DNA of 64,000 nt, from NCBI RefSeq assembly GCF_032854445.1, contig NC_088305.1:16665717-16729716 (forward strand), given 5' to 3'. The DNA is from Liolophura sinensis. Taxonomy: Eukaryota; Mollusca; Polyplacophora; Chitonida; Chitonidae. The position numbers and the translations under genes were made by a program. This document shows positions 10,085 to 22,079 of this stretch, in pieces. Position 1 is the first letter of the stretch. Each line of letters opens with the position of its first letter. Below the pieces are notes generated by a model. It searched no databases and was not told the DNA's origin. It saw only the letters and a program-made list of their open reading frames with translations.

Positions 10085-10550
10085 TTGATAAGTTTTTCGA
10101 TTTTGCGCTTAGTTAGATTATCTACCTTCCTGTTCGACTGTCATTAAGCATTTCTTCAATTTTTTTTCCGGTAGTACAATTTGTTCATAGTAATGATTGC
10201 CGATCCTTTATCTGCCTCTACAATGACTATATTTGGGTTGGCTTAACGGGCTTTTAGAGCTTCAAATTCCCACTTGCTAAGATTATTTGCAGTTTTTTGT
10301 TTACCATTTGGTCGTGGTGGGCAGTAAGGAAATCAATGAAAATGTCTAAATTTGTATCCCTGCCCCTACCTGGTTCACGTCCATCTTATTCTTAACTAAG
10401 GATTTATCCGTATAGTTGGTATCAACAAAAACCTCATGAAGTCTAACTTTTCTACAAAAGTCTGCAATGTCAGCGTCAAGCTCATGCTTATTTACTTTTG
10501 GTGTGGGGGTAAATTTCCTGCCTCTTTGTAGTAAATTCTTCTCGTCATAG
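10085..10550 (-). pseudogene. Penelope-like retroelement fragment
   Basis: Minus-strand frames read LLQRGRKFTPTPKVNKHEL with ADFCRKVRLHEVF, then after frame loss NLSKWEFEALKAR and NIVIVEADKGSAITIMNKLY. The pairing of a 'G.KFxPTPK' segment followed by a 'DIVIKPADKGGAVVVMD'-like segment is characteristic of the N-terminal part of Penelope-like reverse transcriptases. Stops interrupt it, and the reverse-transcriptase core and GIY-YIG endonuclease are absent. It marks the right edge of the Polinton relic. Confidence 0.6.
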
Positions 10551-10597
10551 AAATAGAGAGAGATCCCCTGGTGAGGAGAATTTACATAGGAAAAAAA

Positions 10598-10707
10598 ATA
10601 ATAAAACGCCTTCTCAACTTTTTACATTCTGTTATACTTCTCTTGTCAACTTTCTACATTCTGAATATAACAGAATGTAGAAAACTGAAAAGGCGTTTTA
10701 TTATATT

Positions 10708-10801
<94 letters not shown>
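10598..10801. repeat. 38-bp inverted repeat plus (AT)n microsatellite
   Basis: Arms at 10598-10635 and 10669-10706 are inverted copies with about four mismatches ('taataaaacgcctt' ... 'tacattctgttata'), with a loop of about 33 bp that contains a third copy of 'tcaactttctacattctg'. A perfect (AT)n run follows at 10711-10801. The transcript could fold into a strong hairpin. It may belong to the adjacent Penelope-like fragment or to a small MITE. Confidence 0.7.
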
Positions 10802-10804
<3 letters not shown>

Positions 10805-10860
10805 GTTTCGAATGCTTTGTTGTTATCAATGAATGAAGTATGCAGAATAACAAAGTACAC

Positions 10861-11035
10861 ACATATCACAAGGATCACTTTTATTTCACATAAGGATCTG
10901 TAGCCCACTTAACAAAGTCATTAGCACACTTATTTTGGAAGGATCGCCTTTATTTCACATCAGGATCTGTAGTACACTTAACAAAGTCATTAGTACACAC
11001 ATAGCACAAAGATCACCTTCATTTCACGTCTAGAT
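10861..11035. repeat. Short tandem repeat, 3 copies
   Basis: Three diverged copies of 'ggatcacttttatttcacat...aggatctgtag.acacttaacaaagtcattag'. On the minus strand two copies supply AATAAA (complement of 10880-10885 and 10949-10954), about 280-350 bp beyond the stop codon of the cysteine-rich gene, so they may act as its poly(A) signal. Confidence 0.6.
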
Positions 11036-11234
11036 CTATTCTGGTTATTTTACAAGTCAACATAAGCTACAGCAAATCTTCAAATAATTACACAGTGCGA
11101 AGGTTCATGGGTTCTACATGTTTGAGCTTTTAAGTTTCAGAGGAAAACTTTTACTTGTTGAATCTTGATCATAAAGTCACTGATAACGATCGTTTACTTG
11201 CACTGTATGCTTGTAGAGACACTTCATCCCGTTG

Positions 11235-14200
11235 TTACTCACAGCAACAGCCATCGTACAACTCTACATTCTTGGCGACCAATCTGTAGCCGTAGCCTGT
11301 TTTACACACAGCAACGACGTACACCCATTTTGAACCGACGTCTTTGCATCTTCCACCACCACACCCGCATTTTAAGACGTCGCTACATGGTTGGTCGTGG
11401 GTATTATCGCTGAAATGAAGCAAACGATTACGATGAATTTTGATTGTGAATGTTTTATTTGAGCGAAAAGCGTCATGTCATAATAATGATTATTTGCCAA
11501 CACCCAGAAAATGGGTTGTCTGTAGATTGGGGGTGGGGTGGGTGGTGGTGGTGGGGGTGGGGGGTGGGGTAAGGGATCATCTTTTTGACATGAAACTAAT
11601 GTTTGCATTTTTAAATGGTAATCAAGATTTTCCTTTACGCCATCAAATGATGATTCAGAAATGTATTTTATTATTCCCTGTTCAGGACGCGTTTATAAGG
11701 TAGAATATGACAGTATTTTCATGGTTTTGCTTATCACCAAAGTAATTATTTTGTACTGTTGCCTATTACCTGCACCACTTTTCCTTTATTCCACCATGAG
11801 GATGATAAATGTAGCATTCGTCGTTGTTGTCTATGATGTAATTGTGGGTCACGATGGTTGACTTGCAGAAATATTGATCACACGAGCACCTTAAATGTAA
11901 TGAAAGCATTTGAATCCTTGGAAGGAAATACTAGCCCCAAACGTCAAACGAATCAGGGAGATTAAAATGGAACATTTCAACCGAGGTTAAAAGTTAAATT
12001 TAAAGGGAAAGTATATATGAAAGTGGGATAAGCAATACCGAAAAACAGTATCTGAAAATACCCATCAACATTGTATTTAGCTGTCGTTTCACAGAATTTA
12101 ATCCTGTCAAATGTGTCGTTTGTAAGGTGGGTTTTATGGATCAAAGCGATACTGCATATGTTCCGGATGAGGTCACTCTGCTTTTTCCAGATTTACGAAC
12201 TATGTGACGTCATTTCCGACATACATTACCGATATGATCCATATGGTCAACCTTGCATTCTAGACTATTGACAACATTTAATTCTGTCAAAAACAGAGAA
12301 CAACAAGAGAAAAAAAATAACAAATTTTAGTGTATCAGTATATACTAGGCGTTTTTTCACGACATAATCCAACCAGATTGTGGCCGATGTGGAAATGGGT
12401 TCCGATTGTTATTTGGACAACTGCCGTCAGCTTCTAAATTTAGCTTGCCACTGTTTACATATGCTGCGGTCAGGGCCTGCTGTCTGCGTTTGTCTTAGAG
12501 TGTTCCAGAATACGCTCAGTTAGGGGTCTGTTTGTTTACAACAAGTGTTAAAGAATTTTCTTATTGTATTCTTATTTTCTTTTCTTTTTTGTGCGGCTAA
12601 ACTGTCGTGAATTTCGAACAAGCCATCTCTTTATAATACAGACAGTTTGGGTCGTAACACGATGAATTCACTAGTGTTGGGCAAGTCGACTTTAATCGGG
12701 TCGGGTCGTGAGCTATCTAAGGGGCACAACTGTGTAAGCCTGCAGTCGTCAAGCGTCGTTGGCAGGGTATACACCCATCCAAATCGATGCGACCAAACTG
12801 GACTAATCTTAGAAGACATAATCGCAAGTCTAGTTTGGTCAGGACGTGGCAAAGCGCACAATGTAAGTGTTAAGTCTTAACATGTGAGGACACATAAGGT
12901 TTATATTTCTTAATATTCTGCGGTTTATGATATGTCCAAGCATATATACAAGCAATAAACCTTCTCAGCTTTCTTCTTGGTTCGTAAAAATGGTATAGAC
13001 CTAATGATTTTACAAGGCCCAAGTGGTAAGCCCCAGAATGAAATAGTCTCCAGTCCTCATGTTAATACGGAGCCGTATAAAAGTGACATGGGGAAAAAAA
13101 TTTTGAAGATAAAAAGAAAAAAAAATTTACATGGTGAAAAAAAAAATGGGAAAAGAAAATGTTTGTTTTAACGCACGATTTTAAAAGTCGGGGCCAAAAG
13201 TTTGAAAGTTGTCCGACTTTTCCAGCATTTTTTACGCTTTTCTGCTTTAGCCATGGTATTGAGGTCGTGTACGTAGCCACTTTTAGGCATATACATGGAC
13301 AGTTGGACAGTTATCTGAGGTAAACTGACACTGGCCAGATTTCACCCGTAACACGTGTGAGCATTAGTCAAACATCACACATGCTGCTCTAGTCATAACA
13401 TTTGACATGCTAAAACTTTTAAAAAAGTGAAAAGGGAACAGGCCTCGGAGATGTTTAGTCACCGTATCCTGGTTTATAGAGACACTTGAGCGTTTTAGAC
13501 GGTCACTATATTTCACTGGTGTTGGATTTTGTGCTCAGGTATATTTCACCCATGCAACAGCAACCAGCGTATATTATGGCAGGAAAGAAAGTCTGTATAT
13601 ACTTAAATCGGCAGAACTTACGTGGGAGGTGCGTAGGCTGCCTGTGCCTTCTGAACCAATGAAGGTTTTGGGGCAGAATTGCTTCTCGCAAAATTCTCCG
13701 CTTGTGACCTGAAAAAGAGTTCACAAATCATGTTTGCTGAAGTCTACACTGAACTTTAATGTTGTCATTTTCTTTGTTCTGTGTCTTAGTCGCCCGAAAC
13801 CCCCCCCCATAAAAATGTAATTTAAGTAAAACATTGCTAAGAGTCTAAAATCTGTATGTTATGTTGACATTTTCAAGTCAGGTATAAATAAATAATGAAA
13901 TAAATAATTAAATAGGTCCGTTTTTCATCGTTAACTAGTGATGCTATACCCAAATCCTTTAATGAGGTTTTTTTATAGCACATACATGTGCGTCGGCTTT
14001 ATTAAATCAATTGTATGATGCAACCAATGTCCAACCATATTGATTAAATAGTAAATCATCCATTAATATCTGAGTAGAAACACGTGTTTCGTACATGTAT
14101 AAAGTTCACGTTATCATACAAGTGCGTGTTTCATGCATGTTTAAAGTTCACGCTATCATACAAGTGCGTGTTTCAAGCATGTATGAAGTTCACGCTATCA

Positions 14201-17077
14201 TACAAGTGCGTGTTTCAAGCATGTATGAAGTTCACGTTATCATACAAATGCATGTTTCTACTAACCCTTTTTCAGCTACTGTTTGCACTTGATTAGTTGA
14301 CTTGACCTAACATGTTTTATCTTCTTACATCATACTCATTGTTATCATCAAAACCATCATCTTTATCATCTAGTGTACAAAACTCACTTAGAAGGGCCGT
14401 TCCTCCCAGAGCCAACGTTCGCTCTTGATCTGCTTGAGGCAGAACTCCTACCACCATTTGGTCGACCAAATATCGGTCTGCCGCGCTGCCCGAACGCCGC
14501 AGGAAAGTTCAACAGCAACACAACAAGGACAGTGGCGAGGATCTGTAACAGGTAAAAGTTATCTTGTGCTAGATGAAGACAAAGGTCTAAAACTGGCGAT
14601 ATGATTTTCACGGTGTGTTGGATCAAGACTTGAAATGGGCATTGTGGTAGTTACTTTGCGTTACATCAAGACCTAAAGCAGGAGATCTGACAGTTGCAGT
14701 GCAAGATTAACAAAAAGGCGATGGTGGCTACTATGTGTTAGATGATATCAAACACCTAAAACAGGTGGCGTAATGGGTAAACTGCGTTAGATGATAACAA
14801 GCACCTAAAACAGGTGGCGTAATGGGTAAACTGTGGTAGATGATATCAGACACCTAAAACAGGTAGCGTAATGGGTAAAATGTGGTAGATGATATCAGAC
14901 ACCTAAAACAGGTAGCGTAATGGGTAAACTGTGGTAGATGATGACACCCAAAACAGGTGGCATAATGGGTAAACTGTGTTAGATAATATCAGACACCTAA
15001 AACAGGTGGCGGAATGGGTAAACCGTGGTAGATGATATCAGATACCTAAAACAGGTGGCGTAATGGGTAAACTGTGGTAGATGATGACACCTAAAACAGG
15101 TGGCGTAATGGGTAAACTGTGTTAGATGATATCCGACACCTAAAACAGGAAGCGTAATGGGTAAACTGTGGTAGAGAATATCCGACACTTAAAACAGGTA
15201 GCGTAATGGGTAAACTGTGGTAGATGATGACACCTAAAACAGGTGGCATAATGGGTAAACTGTGTTAGATAATATCAGACACCTAAAACAGGTAGCGTAA
15301 TAGGTAAACCGTGGTAGATGATATCAGATACCTAAAACAGGTGGCGTAATGGGTAAACTGTGGTAGATGATGACACCTAAAACATGTGGCGTAATGGGTA
15401 AACTGTGTTAGATGATATCCGACACTTAAAACAGGTAGCGTAATGGGTAAACTGTGGTAGATAATATCCGACACCTAAAACAGGTAGCGTAATGGGTAAA
15501 CTGTGGTAGATGATGACACCCAAAACAGGTGGCATAATGGGTAAACTGTGTTAGATAATATCAGACACCTAAAACAGGTGGCGTAATGGGTAAACCGTGG
15601 TAGATGATATCAGATACCTAAAACAGGTGGCGTAATGGGTAAACTGTGGTAGATGATGACACCCAAAACAGGTGGCATAATGGGTAAACTGTGTTAGATG
15701 ATATCAGATACCTAAAACAGGTGGCGTAATGGGTAAACTGTGGTAGATGATGACACCTAAAACAGGTGGCATAATGGATAAACTGTGTTAGATGATATCC
15801 GACCCCCAAAACAGGTGGCATAATGGGTAAACTGTGTTAGATAATATCCGACACCTAAAACAGGTGGCGTAATAGGTAAACCGTGGTAGATGATATCAGA
15901 TACCTAAAACAGGTGGCGTAATGGGTAAACTGTGGTAGATGATATCCGACACCTAAAACAGGTGGCGTAATGGGTGAACTGTGGTGGATGTTGACACCTA
16001 AAACAGGTAGCGTAATGGGTAAACTGTGGTAGATGATATCCGACACCTAAAACAGGTGGCGTAATAGGTAAACCGTGGTAGATGATATCCGACACCTAAA
16101 ACAGGTGGCATAATGGGTAAACTGTGTTAGATGATAACAATCACTTAAAACAGGTGGCGTAATAGGTAAACTGTGGTAAATGGTATTAAGCACCTAAAAC
16201 AGGTGGCGTAATGGGTAAACTGTGGAAAATGATATCAGACACTTAAAACAGGTGGCGTAATAGATAAACCGTGGTAGATGATATCAGACACCTAAAACAG
16301 GTGGCGTAATAGATAAACCGTGGTATATGATATCAGACACCTAACACAGGTGTCGTAATGGGTAGATCAAGACAAGGGCCTAAAACATGTTAAATGGAAA
16401 CTTGACAGTGCCAGAAGGGTGGCAAGGACTTACACTGAGTGAAATGACGGCAAAAAATGTTTTAGATTCCAGGTGTAACGAAAACTTGAAGCCGGAAACG
16501 GTGGTGGAGGACCACTTATCAAAAAATCTTATCAAAACACACTTATGCTATCGCTGTGAATTTGTTCATCTCATGGTGGTTTTCCATCCGTTTGTACGTG
16601 GGAACGTCTAAAACCAAACTGCGGATGGTTGTGGGATTCTGCCAGGCCCTGACAATGTTGGCCGTTGCTGTATATGTGAAATATTCTTGAGTACGGAGTG
16701 AAACAACAGCAATAAATAGAGAACATGCAATAGGTGATATCAAAGCTAGTCTGTGCGTCAAGAGGAGTGACATGGATCTAAAACAGGTGATATACAAACT
16801 CAGTAGTGAGTTTAAAACAGATGACAGGGATCTAAAACCTGAATAAACAATATCTAAATATATCACTGACAAAACTGCTCCCACCCTACATACCCATACT
16901 TCTGTTAACTGATGGAATTTCAAGTATACCTAACATCTATGCCTCTATTTCAGCGTAAGGAGTTTGTTTCGTCCTAAGGGAAAACCTTTTTTTGTCATTC
17001 CACAGGTAATGCAACAATGTTACCAATAGACAGGCAATTAAAATGAGGCCGCGTTCACTTACCAAACAGGACTTCAT
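11235..17077 (-). CDS. Secreted cysteine-rich protein, four exons, unknown family
   Basis: Gene model from phase-matched splice sites. Coding exons: 17063-17077, 14388-14542, 13622-13708 and 11235-11409. Donors are GTAAGT, GTGAGT and GTAAGT; acceptors follow pyrimidine-rich tracts (TTACCTGTTACAG, CTCTTTTTCAG, GCTTCATTTCAG). Exon lengths 15, 155, 87 and 175 nt join in one frame to 143 codons plus TAA. The product starts with a signal peptide (MKSCLILATVLVVLLLNFPA, cleavage probably after AFG near residue 23), then an Arg/Gly/Ser-rich basic linker, an exon-3 linker, and a C-terminal domain of about 55 residues with spacing C-x5-C-x-C-x4-C-x13-C-x18-CCC and the core CGGGRCKDVGSKWVYVVAVC. Eight cysteines suggest a disulphide-bonded extracellular peptide. 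No family was recognised; an immune effector, matrix protein or hormone are all possible. Intron 1 holds a large minisatellite. Confidence 0.72.
14078..14258. repeat. 42-bp minisatellite, ~4 copies
   Basis: Four copies of a 42-bp unit around 'gttcacgctatcatacaagt' and 'gcgtgtttcaagcatgtatg'. It lies in intron 2 of the cysteine-rich gene, just downstream of exon 2 in transcription order. Confidence 0.85.
14735..16365. repeat. 49/41-bp minisatellite in intron 1 of the cysteine-rich gene
   Basis: About 33 copies around 'cacctaaaacaggtggcgta' and 'atgggtaaactgtggtagat'. Units of about 49 bp ('gatgatatcagacacctaaa' type) alternate with shorter units lacking about 8 bp ('gatgacacctaaaacagg' type), giving a higher-order pattern. 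Each unit has a small inverted motif 'cctaaaacagg'. Position and gene model place it wholly in intron 1. Confidence 0.9.
16585..16715 (+). mobile_element. SINE family 1, degenerate copy
   Basis: Contains 'tacgtgggaacgtct', 'ctgcggatggttgtggg', 'ttggccgttgctgtatatgt' and 'gaaatattcttgagtacgg', matching the body and tail of the dispersed SINE described at 49055-49306. In intron 1 of the cysteine-rich gene. Confidence 0.6.
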
Positions 17078-18100
17078 GGTTTTAGTGTAGATCGCTGATA
17101 TCCGGGGACCCAGACAAAACTGTGTCTGCAGAATCTGTCAATAGCTGCCAAATTTATCTAAAATCAACGATAGTCTTTTTTCTTTAATGGACCAATTAAA
17201 AGCGAGCAGATTGCGCTTGTGTTATCTGGGTGAGTGTTTTTTTACAGATGAATGTGAGCCTGTTTAGGGGGAAATGCTTTTTTACATGCTCTGTTTGTTT
17301 TGTTTTTTGGGGTTTTTTTTGTTGTTTTTTTTTCTCTTTGCTCACCCGAGATAAGGCGCGTTATGATTGGATGATATGACATCCCCAGAATCATCAAGCA
17401 GATTCATGGATTCATTCCCTGACTGACAGACATGCTGTAAGCGTTATTCAAGGTCAGTGTGTGATAATTGTAGCCAGTGAAATTATTCAACATCCACTGA
17501 GTTCATCGAGAAGAACATAATCTTAAGGTCACATGCAAATGGAAAAAGACACTGCTTCTTTTTTTAGTGCCCAACGCTCAATTTCAACTGTGAAAACAAG
17601 GCTGCTTCCATTTGTACGGATTTAGAAACATTCAACTCCACAGTTCGAGCCTTTCCGTTGATGTCCTTACCTTTTATTGATCAATTTAAAAAAGAGAAAA
17701 ACTAAAGCTGGGCCCTGATGTTCGTATTTTTTTTTAAATAGTCAAAATGACCCCTGCTAAATGAGCGGTTGTATAACCTATACGTGGGAGTGGTACTGCG
17801 CACTGGTCTGTTCTCATTTTTCCACGAATGTCTCGTCACGATATTGCTGCCCTATTGCCAAAGTGGCGTAAAGCCATTTTATATTCATTCATTAATTCAT
17901 GCCATTCAGTGGATTTTTTGATGATTAAAATTGCTACACAGTTGAATGCATACGATTATTTTCTTAGTCTTACGCCAGTATGAACGACAGTTAATCGGCA
18001 GTTTCAGCGATAGTTGAAACTAACGCCATATGCAGGATAACAGTGTGATCTAAGCTAGCAACCTCGAGTGAGTCAAGATAGTGCTTGTGGGAGAGAATAT
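17078..18100. other. Upstream region of the cysteine-rich gene, no other gene
   Basis: The minus strand just upstream of the start codon has a TATA-like GATAAATTT near 17150 and a CCAAT-type ATTGG near 17190, compatible with a promoter but weak. T-rich runs occur at about 17280-17340. No coding sequence was recognised up to the 36-bp array. Confidence 0.35.
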
Positions 18101-18114
18101 GACGCCTTACACAG

Positions 18115-20131
18115 TTATACAGCTGAGCCAGCCAGATGCCCGAGGCTCATAGCCGATGTGCCTATCACAGGATATATCACGCTCATACCCGATTTGCCTA
18201 TCGCAGGATATATCATGCTCATAGCCGATGTGCCTACCGCAGGATACAGTAGCTCATAGCCGATGTGCCTACCGCAGGATATATCATGTTCATAGCCGAT
18301 GTGGCTATCGCAGAATACATCGTGCTCATAGCCGATGTGCCTATCACAGGATATATCACGCTCATAGCCGATGTGCCTATCACAGGATATATCACGCTCA
18401 TAGCCGATGTGCCTATCGCAGAATACATCATGCTCATAGCCGATGTGCCTATCACAGGATATATGATGCCCATAGCCGATGTGCCTACCGCAGGATACAT
18501 CATGTTCATAGTCGATGTGGCTATCGCAGAATACATCGTGCTCATAGCCGATGTGCCTATCGCGGGATATATCATGGTCATAGCCGATGTGCCTATCGCG
18601 GGATATATCATGCTCATAGCCGATGTGCCTATCGCAGAATACATCATGTTCATAGCCGATGTGACTATAGCAGAATACATCGTGCACATAGCCGATGTGC
18701 CTATCGCAGAATACATCATGCTCATAGCCGATGTGCCTATCACAGGATATATGATGCCCATAGCCGATGTGCCTACCGCAGGATACATCATGTTCATAGT
18801 CGATGTGGCTATCGCAGAATACATCGTGCTCATAGCCGATGTGCCTATCGCGGGATATATCATGGTCATAGCCGATGTGCCTATCGCGGGATATATCATG
18901 CTCATAGCCGATGTGCCTATCGCAGAATACATCATGTTCATAGCCGATGCGACTATAGCAGAATACATCGTGCACATAGCCGATGTGCCTATCGCAGAAT
19001 ACATCATGCCCATAGCCGATGTGCCTATCGCAGGATATACGATGCTCATAGCCGGTGTACCTATCGCAGGATATATCATGTTCATAGCCGATGTGGCTAT
19101 CGCAGAATACATCGTGCTCATAGCCGATGTGACTATAGCAGAATACATCGTGCTTATAGCCGATGTGACTATAGCAGAATACATCGTGCTCATAGCCGAT
19201 GTGCCTATCGCAGAATACATCATGCTTATAGCCGATGTGACTATAGCAGAATACATCGTGCTCATAGCCGATGTGCCTATCGCAGAATACATCATGCCCA
19301 TAGCCGATGTGCCTATCGCAGGATATATGATGCTCATAGCCGGTGTACCTATCGCAGGATATATCATGTTCATAGTCGATGTGCCTATCGCAGAATACAT
19401 CATGCTCATAGCCGATGTGCCTATCGCAGAATACATCATGCCCATAGCCGATGTGCCTATCGCAGGATATATGATGCCCATAGCCGGTGTACCTATCGCA
19501 GGATATATCATGTTCATAGCCGATGTGGCTATCGCAGAATACATTGTGCTCATAGCCGCTGTGCCTATCGCAGAATACATCATGCTTATAGCCGATGTGC
19601 CTATCGCAGGATATATGACGCTCATCGTCGATGTACCTATCGGATGATATATCGTGCTCATCGTCGATGTGCATATCCCAGGATACGTCATGATCATAGC
19701 CGATGTACCTGTCGCAGTATATATCATGCTCATATCCGATGTACCTATCGCAGGATACATGACGCTCATCGTTGAATTGTCTATCGCGGGATACATGGCG
19801 CTAATCGTCGATGTGTCTATCGCAGGATACATGGCGCTAATCGTCAATGTCCCTATCGCAAGATACATGGCGCTCATCGTTGATGTGCCTATCGCAGGAT
19901 ACATTGCGCTCATCGTTGATGTGCCCGTCGAATGATATATCGTGCTCATTGTAGATGTGCCCGTCGGATGATATATCGTGCTCATCGTCGATGTGCCTAT
20001 CGCAGGATTTATCATGCTCATCTTCGATGTACCTATCGGATGCTCATCGTTGATGTGCCTATTGGAGGATATATCACGCCTATCGTCGATGCACCTAGCC
20101 CAGGATATATCGTCGACGTGCCTATCGTAAC
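18115..20131. repeat. 36-bp minisatellite, ~55 copies
   Basis: Tandem 36-bp units of 'catagccgatgtgcctatcg' plus 'caggatatatcatgct' with frequent variants (gcagaatac, gcgggatat, actatagca). Blocks of several units recur (for example 18480-18660 and 18770-18950), showing higher-order duplication. The unit is 12 codons long, so frames stay open for 460-650 codons on both strands; the plus strand would encode LIADVPIAGYIM repeats. Several frames being open at once argues that this is a by-product of period and not a gene. A remnant unit reappears at 20416-20450 beyond a SINE insertion. Confidence 0.9.
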
Positions 20132-20416
20132 GGCCCTTATGGCTGAGTTCGTAGAGCGTCCGGTTCGGGAACGGTAGGTCCAGGTTCAATCCTGGGCCGG
20201 ATCACACCTTAAAAGAGAAAGGTGACACGTATCAGTATAGATGTTCGGGAGGCTCACTTGCCTTCGGTAAATGGTTTCAGTGAAGCATGACTAAATAAAT
20301 GAGCGGTGGAAATCCGTCCTGCAACAAGGAGGCACATTACATGGAGTCTAAGGATTCCGTCGTCGTCATATGACTAAAATTGTTGAGTATGACATGAAAC
20401 CCCAAGCTCTCAGTCA
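20132..20416 (+). mobile_element. SINE family 2, near full length
   Basis: A tRNA-like head has an A-box-like 'tggctgagttcgtagagcg' (about 20139) and a B box 'ggttcaatcc' (about 20181). The body has 'gcggtggaaatccgtcctgc' and 'aacaaggaggcacattacat', and the tail has 'cgtcatatgactaaaattgt' and 'aaaccccaagc'. It appears inserted in the 36-bp array, which continues as 'gatgtgcctatcgggtaatg' after it. Confidence 0.8.
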
Positions 20417-20505
20417 CTCGATGTGCCTATCGGGTAATGTATCGTGCACAATCCATGCATGAAGCATTCAGTCCTTTAAAAACGTTGCAATTAAATATAT
20501 AGCTG

Positions 20506-20840
20506 CTAGAAGCAGCGATTCACGTAGGTATTTCCATCACATGCAACTTCACTACCGGTTAATTGAATGGTGTCTCTATGGATTGGGAGACAACCAACAT
20601 AATCAGAGAGTGTACATTTTCCCCAGCCATCAGTAACTGTGATGATGTTATACACAATGTGTACTTGGGAGTACGCCAAACATATATGTAGTAAATCGGT
20701 CTTCAAACATTTTTGAAACAGATCCTACAGATCCTGTATTAATTGATGCAGTCTTAGGATTGTAGACATTAACAAACGATACATGGCCTTTTGAAAAGAA
20801 GGAAGATCCAGTTTTGGCCAGCATGTCCAACTCCATCAGA
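20506..20840 (-). other. Possible exon(s) of an unrecognised cysteine-containing protein
   Basis: After an acceptor-like CATCATCACAG near 20640, the minus strand reads TDGWGKCTLSDYVGC, then VACDGNTYVNRCF and a stop. The CDGNTYVNRC end loosely resembles a Kazal-type inhibitor core. Upstream an overlapping frame reads SFFSKGHVSFVNVYNPKTAS. The two frames do not join without a further splice. This could be a terminal exon, a pseudogene or chance. Confidence 0.25.
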
Positions 20841-21029
20841 TACAGGCATAGTATTCAAATTCTAACAGATTTGTCACCCAACAAATTCGATGTTCTTTCA
20901 CAGTTTTCAAGATATAAATGTAGTTTTTGCACACTGAAATGTCCGAATGTGGTATATTTGTCCAAACTTGGTGTATCTGTCCAAACGTGATATATCTGTC
21001 AGACTGTATCTGTCTGTATATTACTAGGG

Positions 21030-21205
21030 TGATTTATTTATTTATTTATTTCATTGGTGTTTTTCGCCGTACTCAAAAATATTTCACTTATACGACGGCG
21101 GCCAGCATTATGGTAGGGGGAAACCGGGCAGAGCCCGGGGGCAACCCACGACCATCCGCAGGCTGCTGGAAGACCTTCCCACTTACGCCGGAGAACTAGC
21201 CCAAA
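21030..21205 (-). mobile_element. SINE family 1 copy
   Basis: Tail and body in reverse orientation: 'tttatttatttatttcattg', 'cggcggccagcattatggta' and 'ggcagagcccgggggcaacc'. The tRNA head is missing. Confidence 0.85.
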
Positions 21206-22079
21206 TTCTCTCCGGGTCATATCTCGGCGCATTTGTAGTGCAGTTTCATGCTGAATTCACACAGTATTCGTTCAAACAAACACAATAGGTCTAGTAGTAA
21301 CGGCCAGCATAGAGATAACGCAGCGTCCATCCTCTGCCCATAGCCTAGCCAAAAACAAAGGACAAAAAAATACATTGTCGCAAAAATAATTCCCCCCCCC
21401 CCACCAATGAAATGCGCTAAACAGTTTTATGCAGCCTTGCACGAAACATCCATGTTATGTAGATGTAGATGGAGACCCTCGAACAGTTTTACAAACTTTA
21501 GTTGCTGTTTGCACGAAGACTACATGTCGCGAAAAACTAATTGCAGATTCCTGATCCTGATGTAAAAGTATACTCGACGATCTGGTTTTCGACGTCGTCT
21601 TTTCGTTGAACAGAATTTTGTTTTCTTACTGAAATGCGGATATAATACGTTTGCAGTGCGCTGTACATTTTTCACTATATGGAAAGCAATTTTAATAAAG
21701 TAAACTGTAGATAAACGTGGTGGCACACCGCACATATAATGTTATAAACGTGCTAGATAAGCCTTCACTGCTCCCGGATGCGCCTGAAGTGCATCAGTTA
21801 TCTCATCAGTCATTGCCCACAAAAGGTGTAAAGGCCACAACAAGTAATAAGCCTCCTCAGAGTGACATGCACTCCCCAAATCACAATGCCTTAAGGTCCA
21901 CACGGGAAACCACTGGTCCGTATCGTTCCATTATCACGTGTGAATTAAATCCCAGAAAACCTCCTTTTGAAAGGTTAAAATGGCAAATTAGGATTTGGGA
22001 TACGCACATACCCCCCACCTCCATCAACCCCCACCACCCCAGCGATAGACTACGACTTCAGAATTATATCCAGTGAAGC

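Noticed and set aside
12647-12880. 77-codon plus frame in intron 3 of the cysteine-rich gene
   Set aside because: No recognisable domain and overlaps a similar open frame on the other strand.
14735-16365. CRISPR-like array
   Set aside because: Units are contiguous diverged tandem repeats with no unique spacers, in a eukaryotic intron.
18234-20189. Open frames of 460-651 codons across the 36-bp array
   Set aside because: Several frames on both strands are open at once and read the same 12-codon period; this follows from the repeat length and gives no specific sign of coding.
20132-20205. Stand-alone tRNA gene with A and B boxes
   Set aside because: It is followed by a conserved body found at three other sites, so it is a SINE head and does not look like a functional tRNA.
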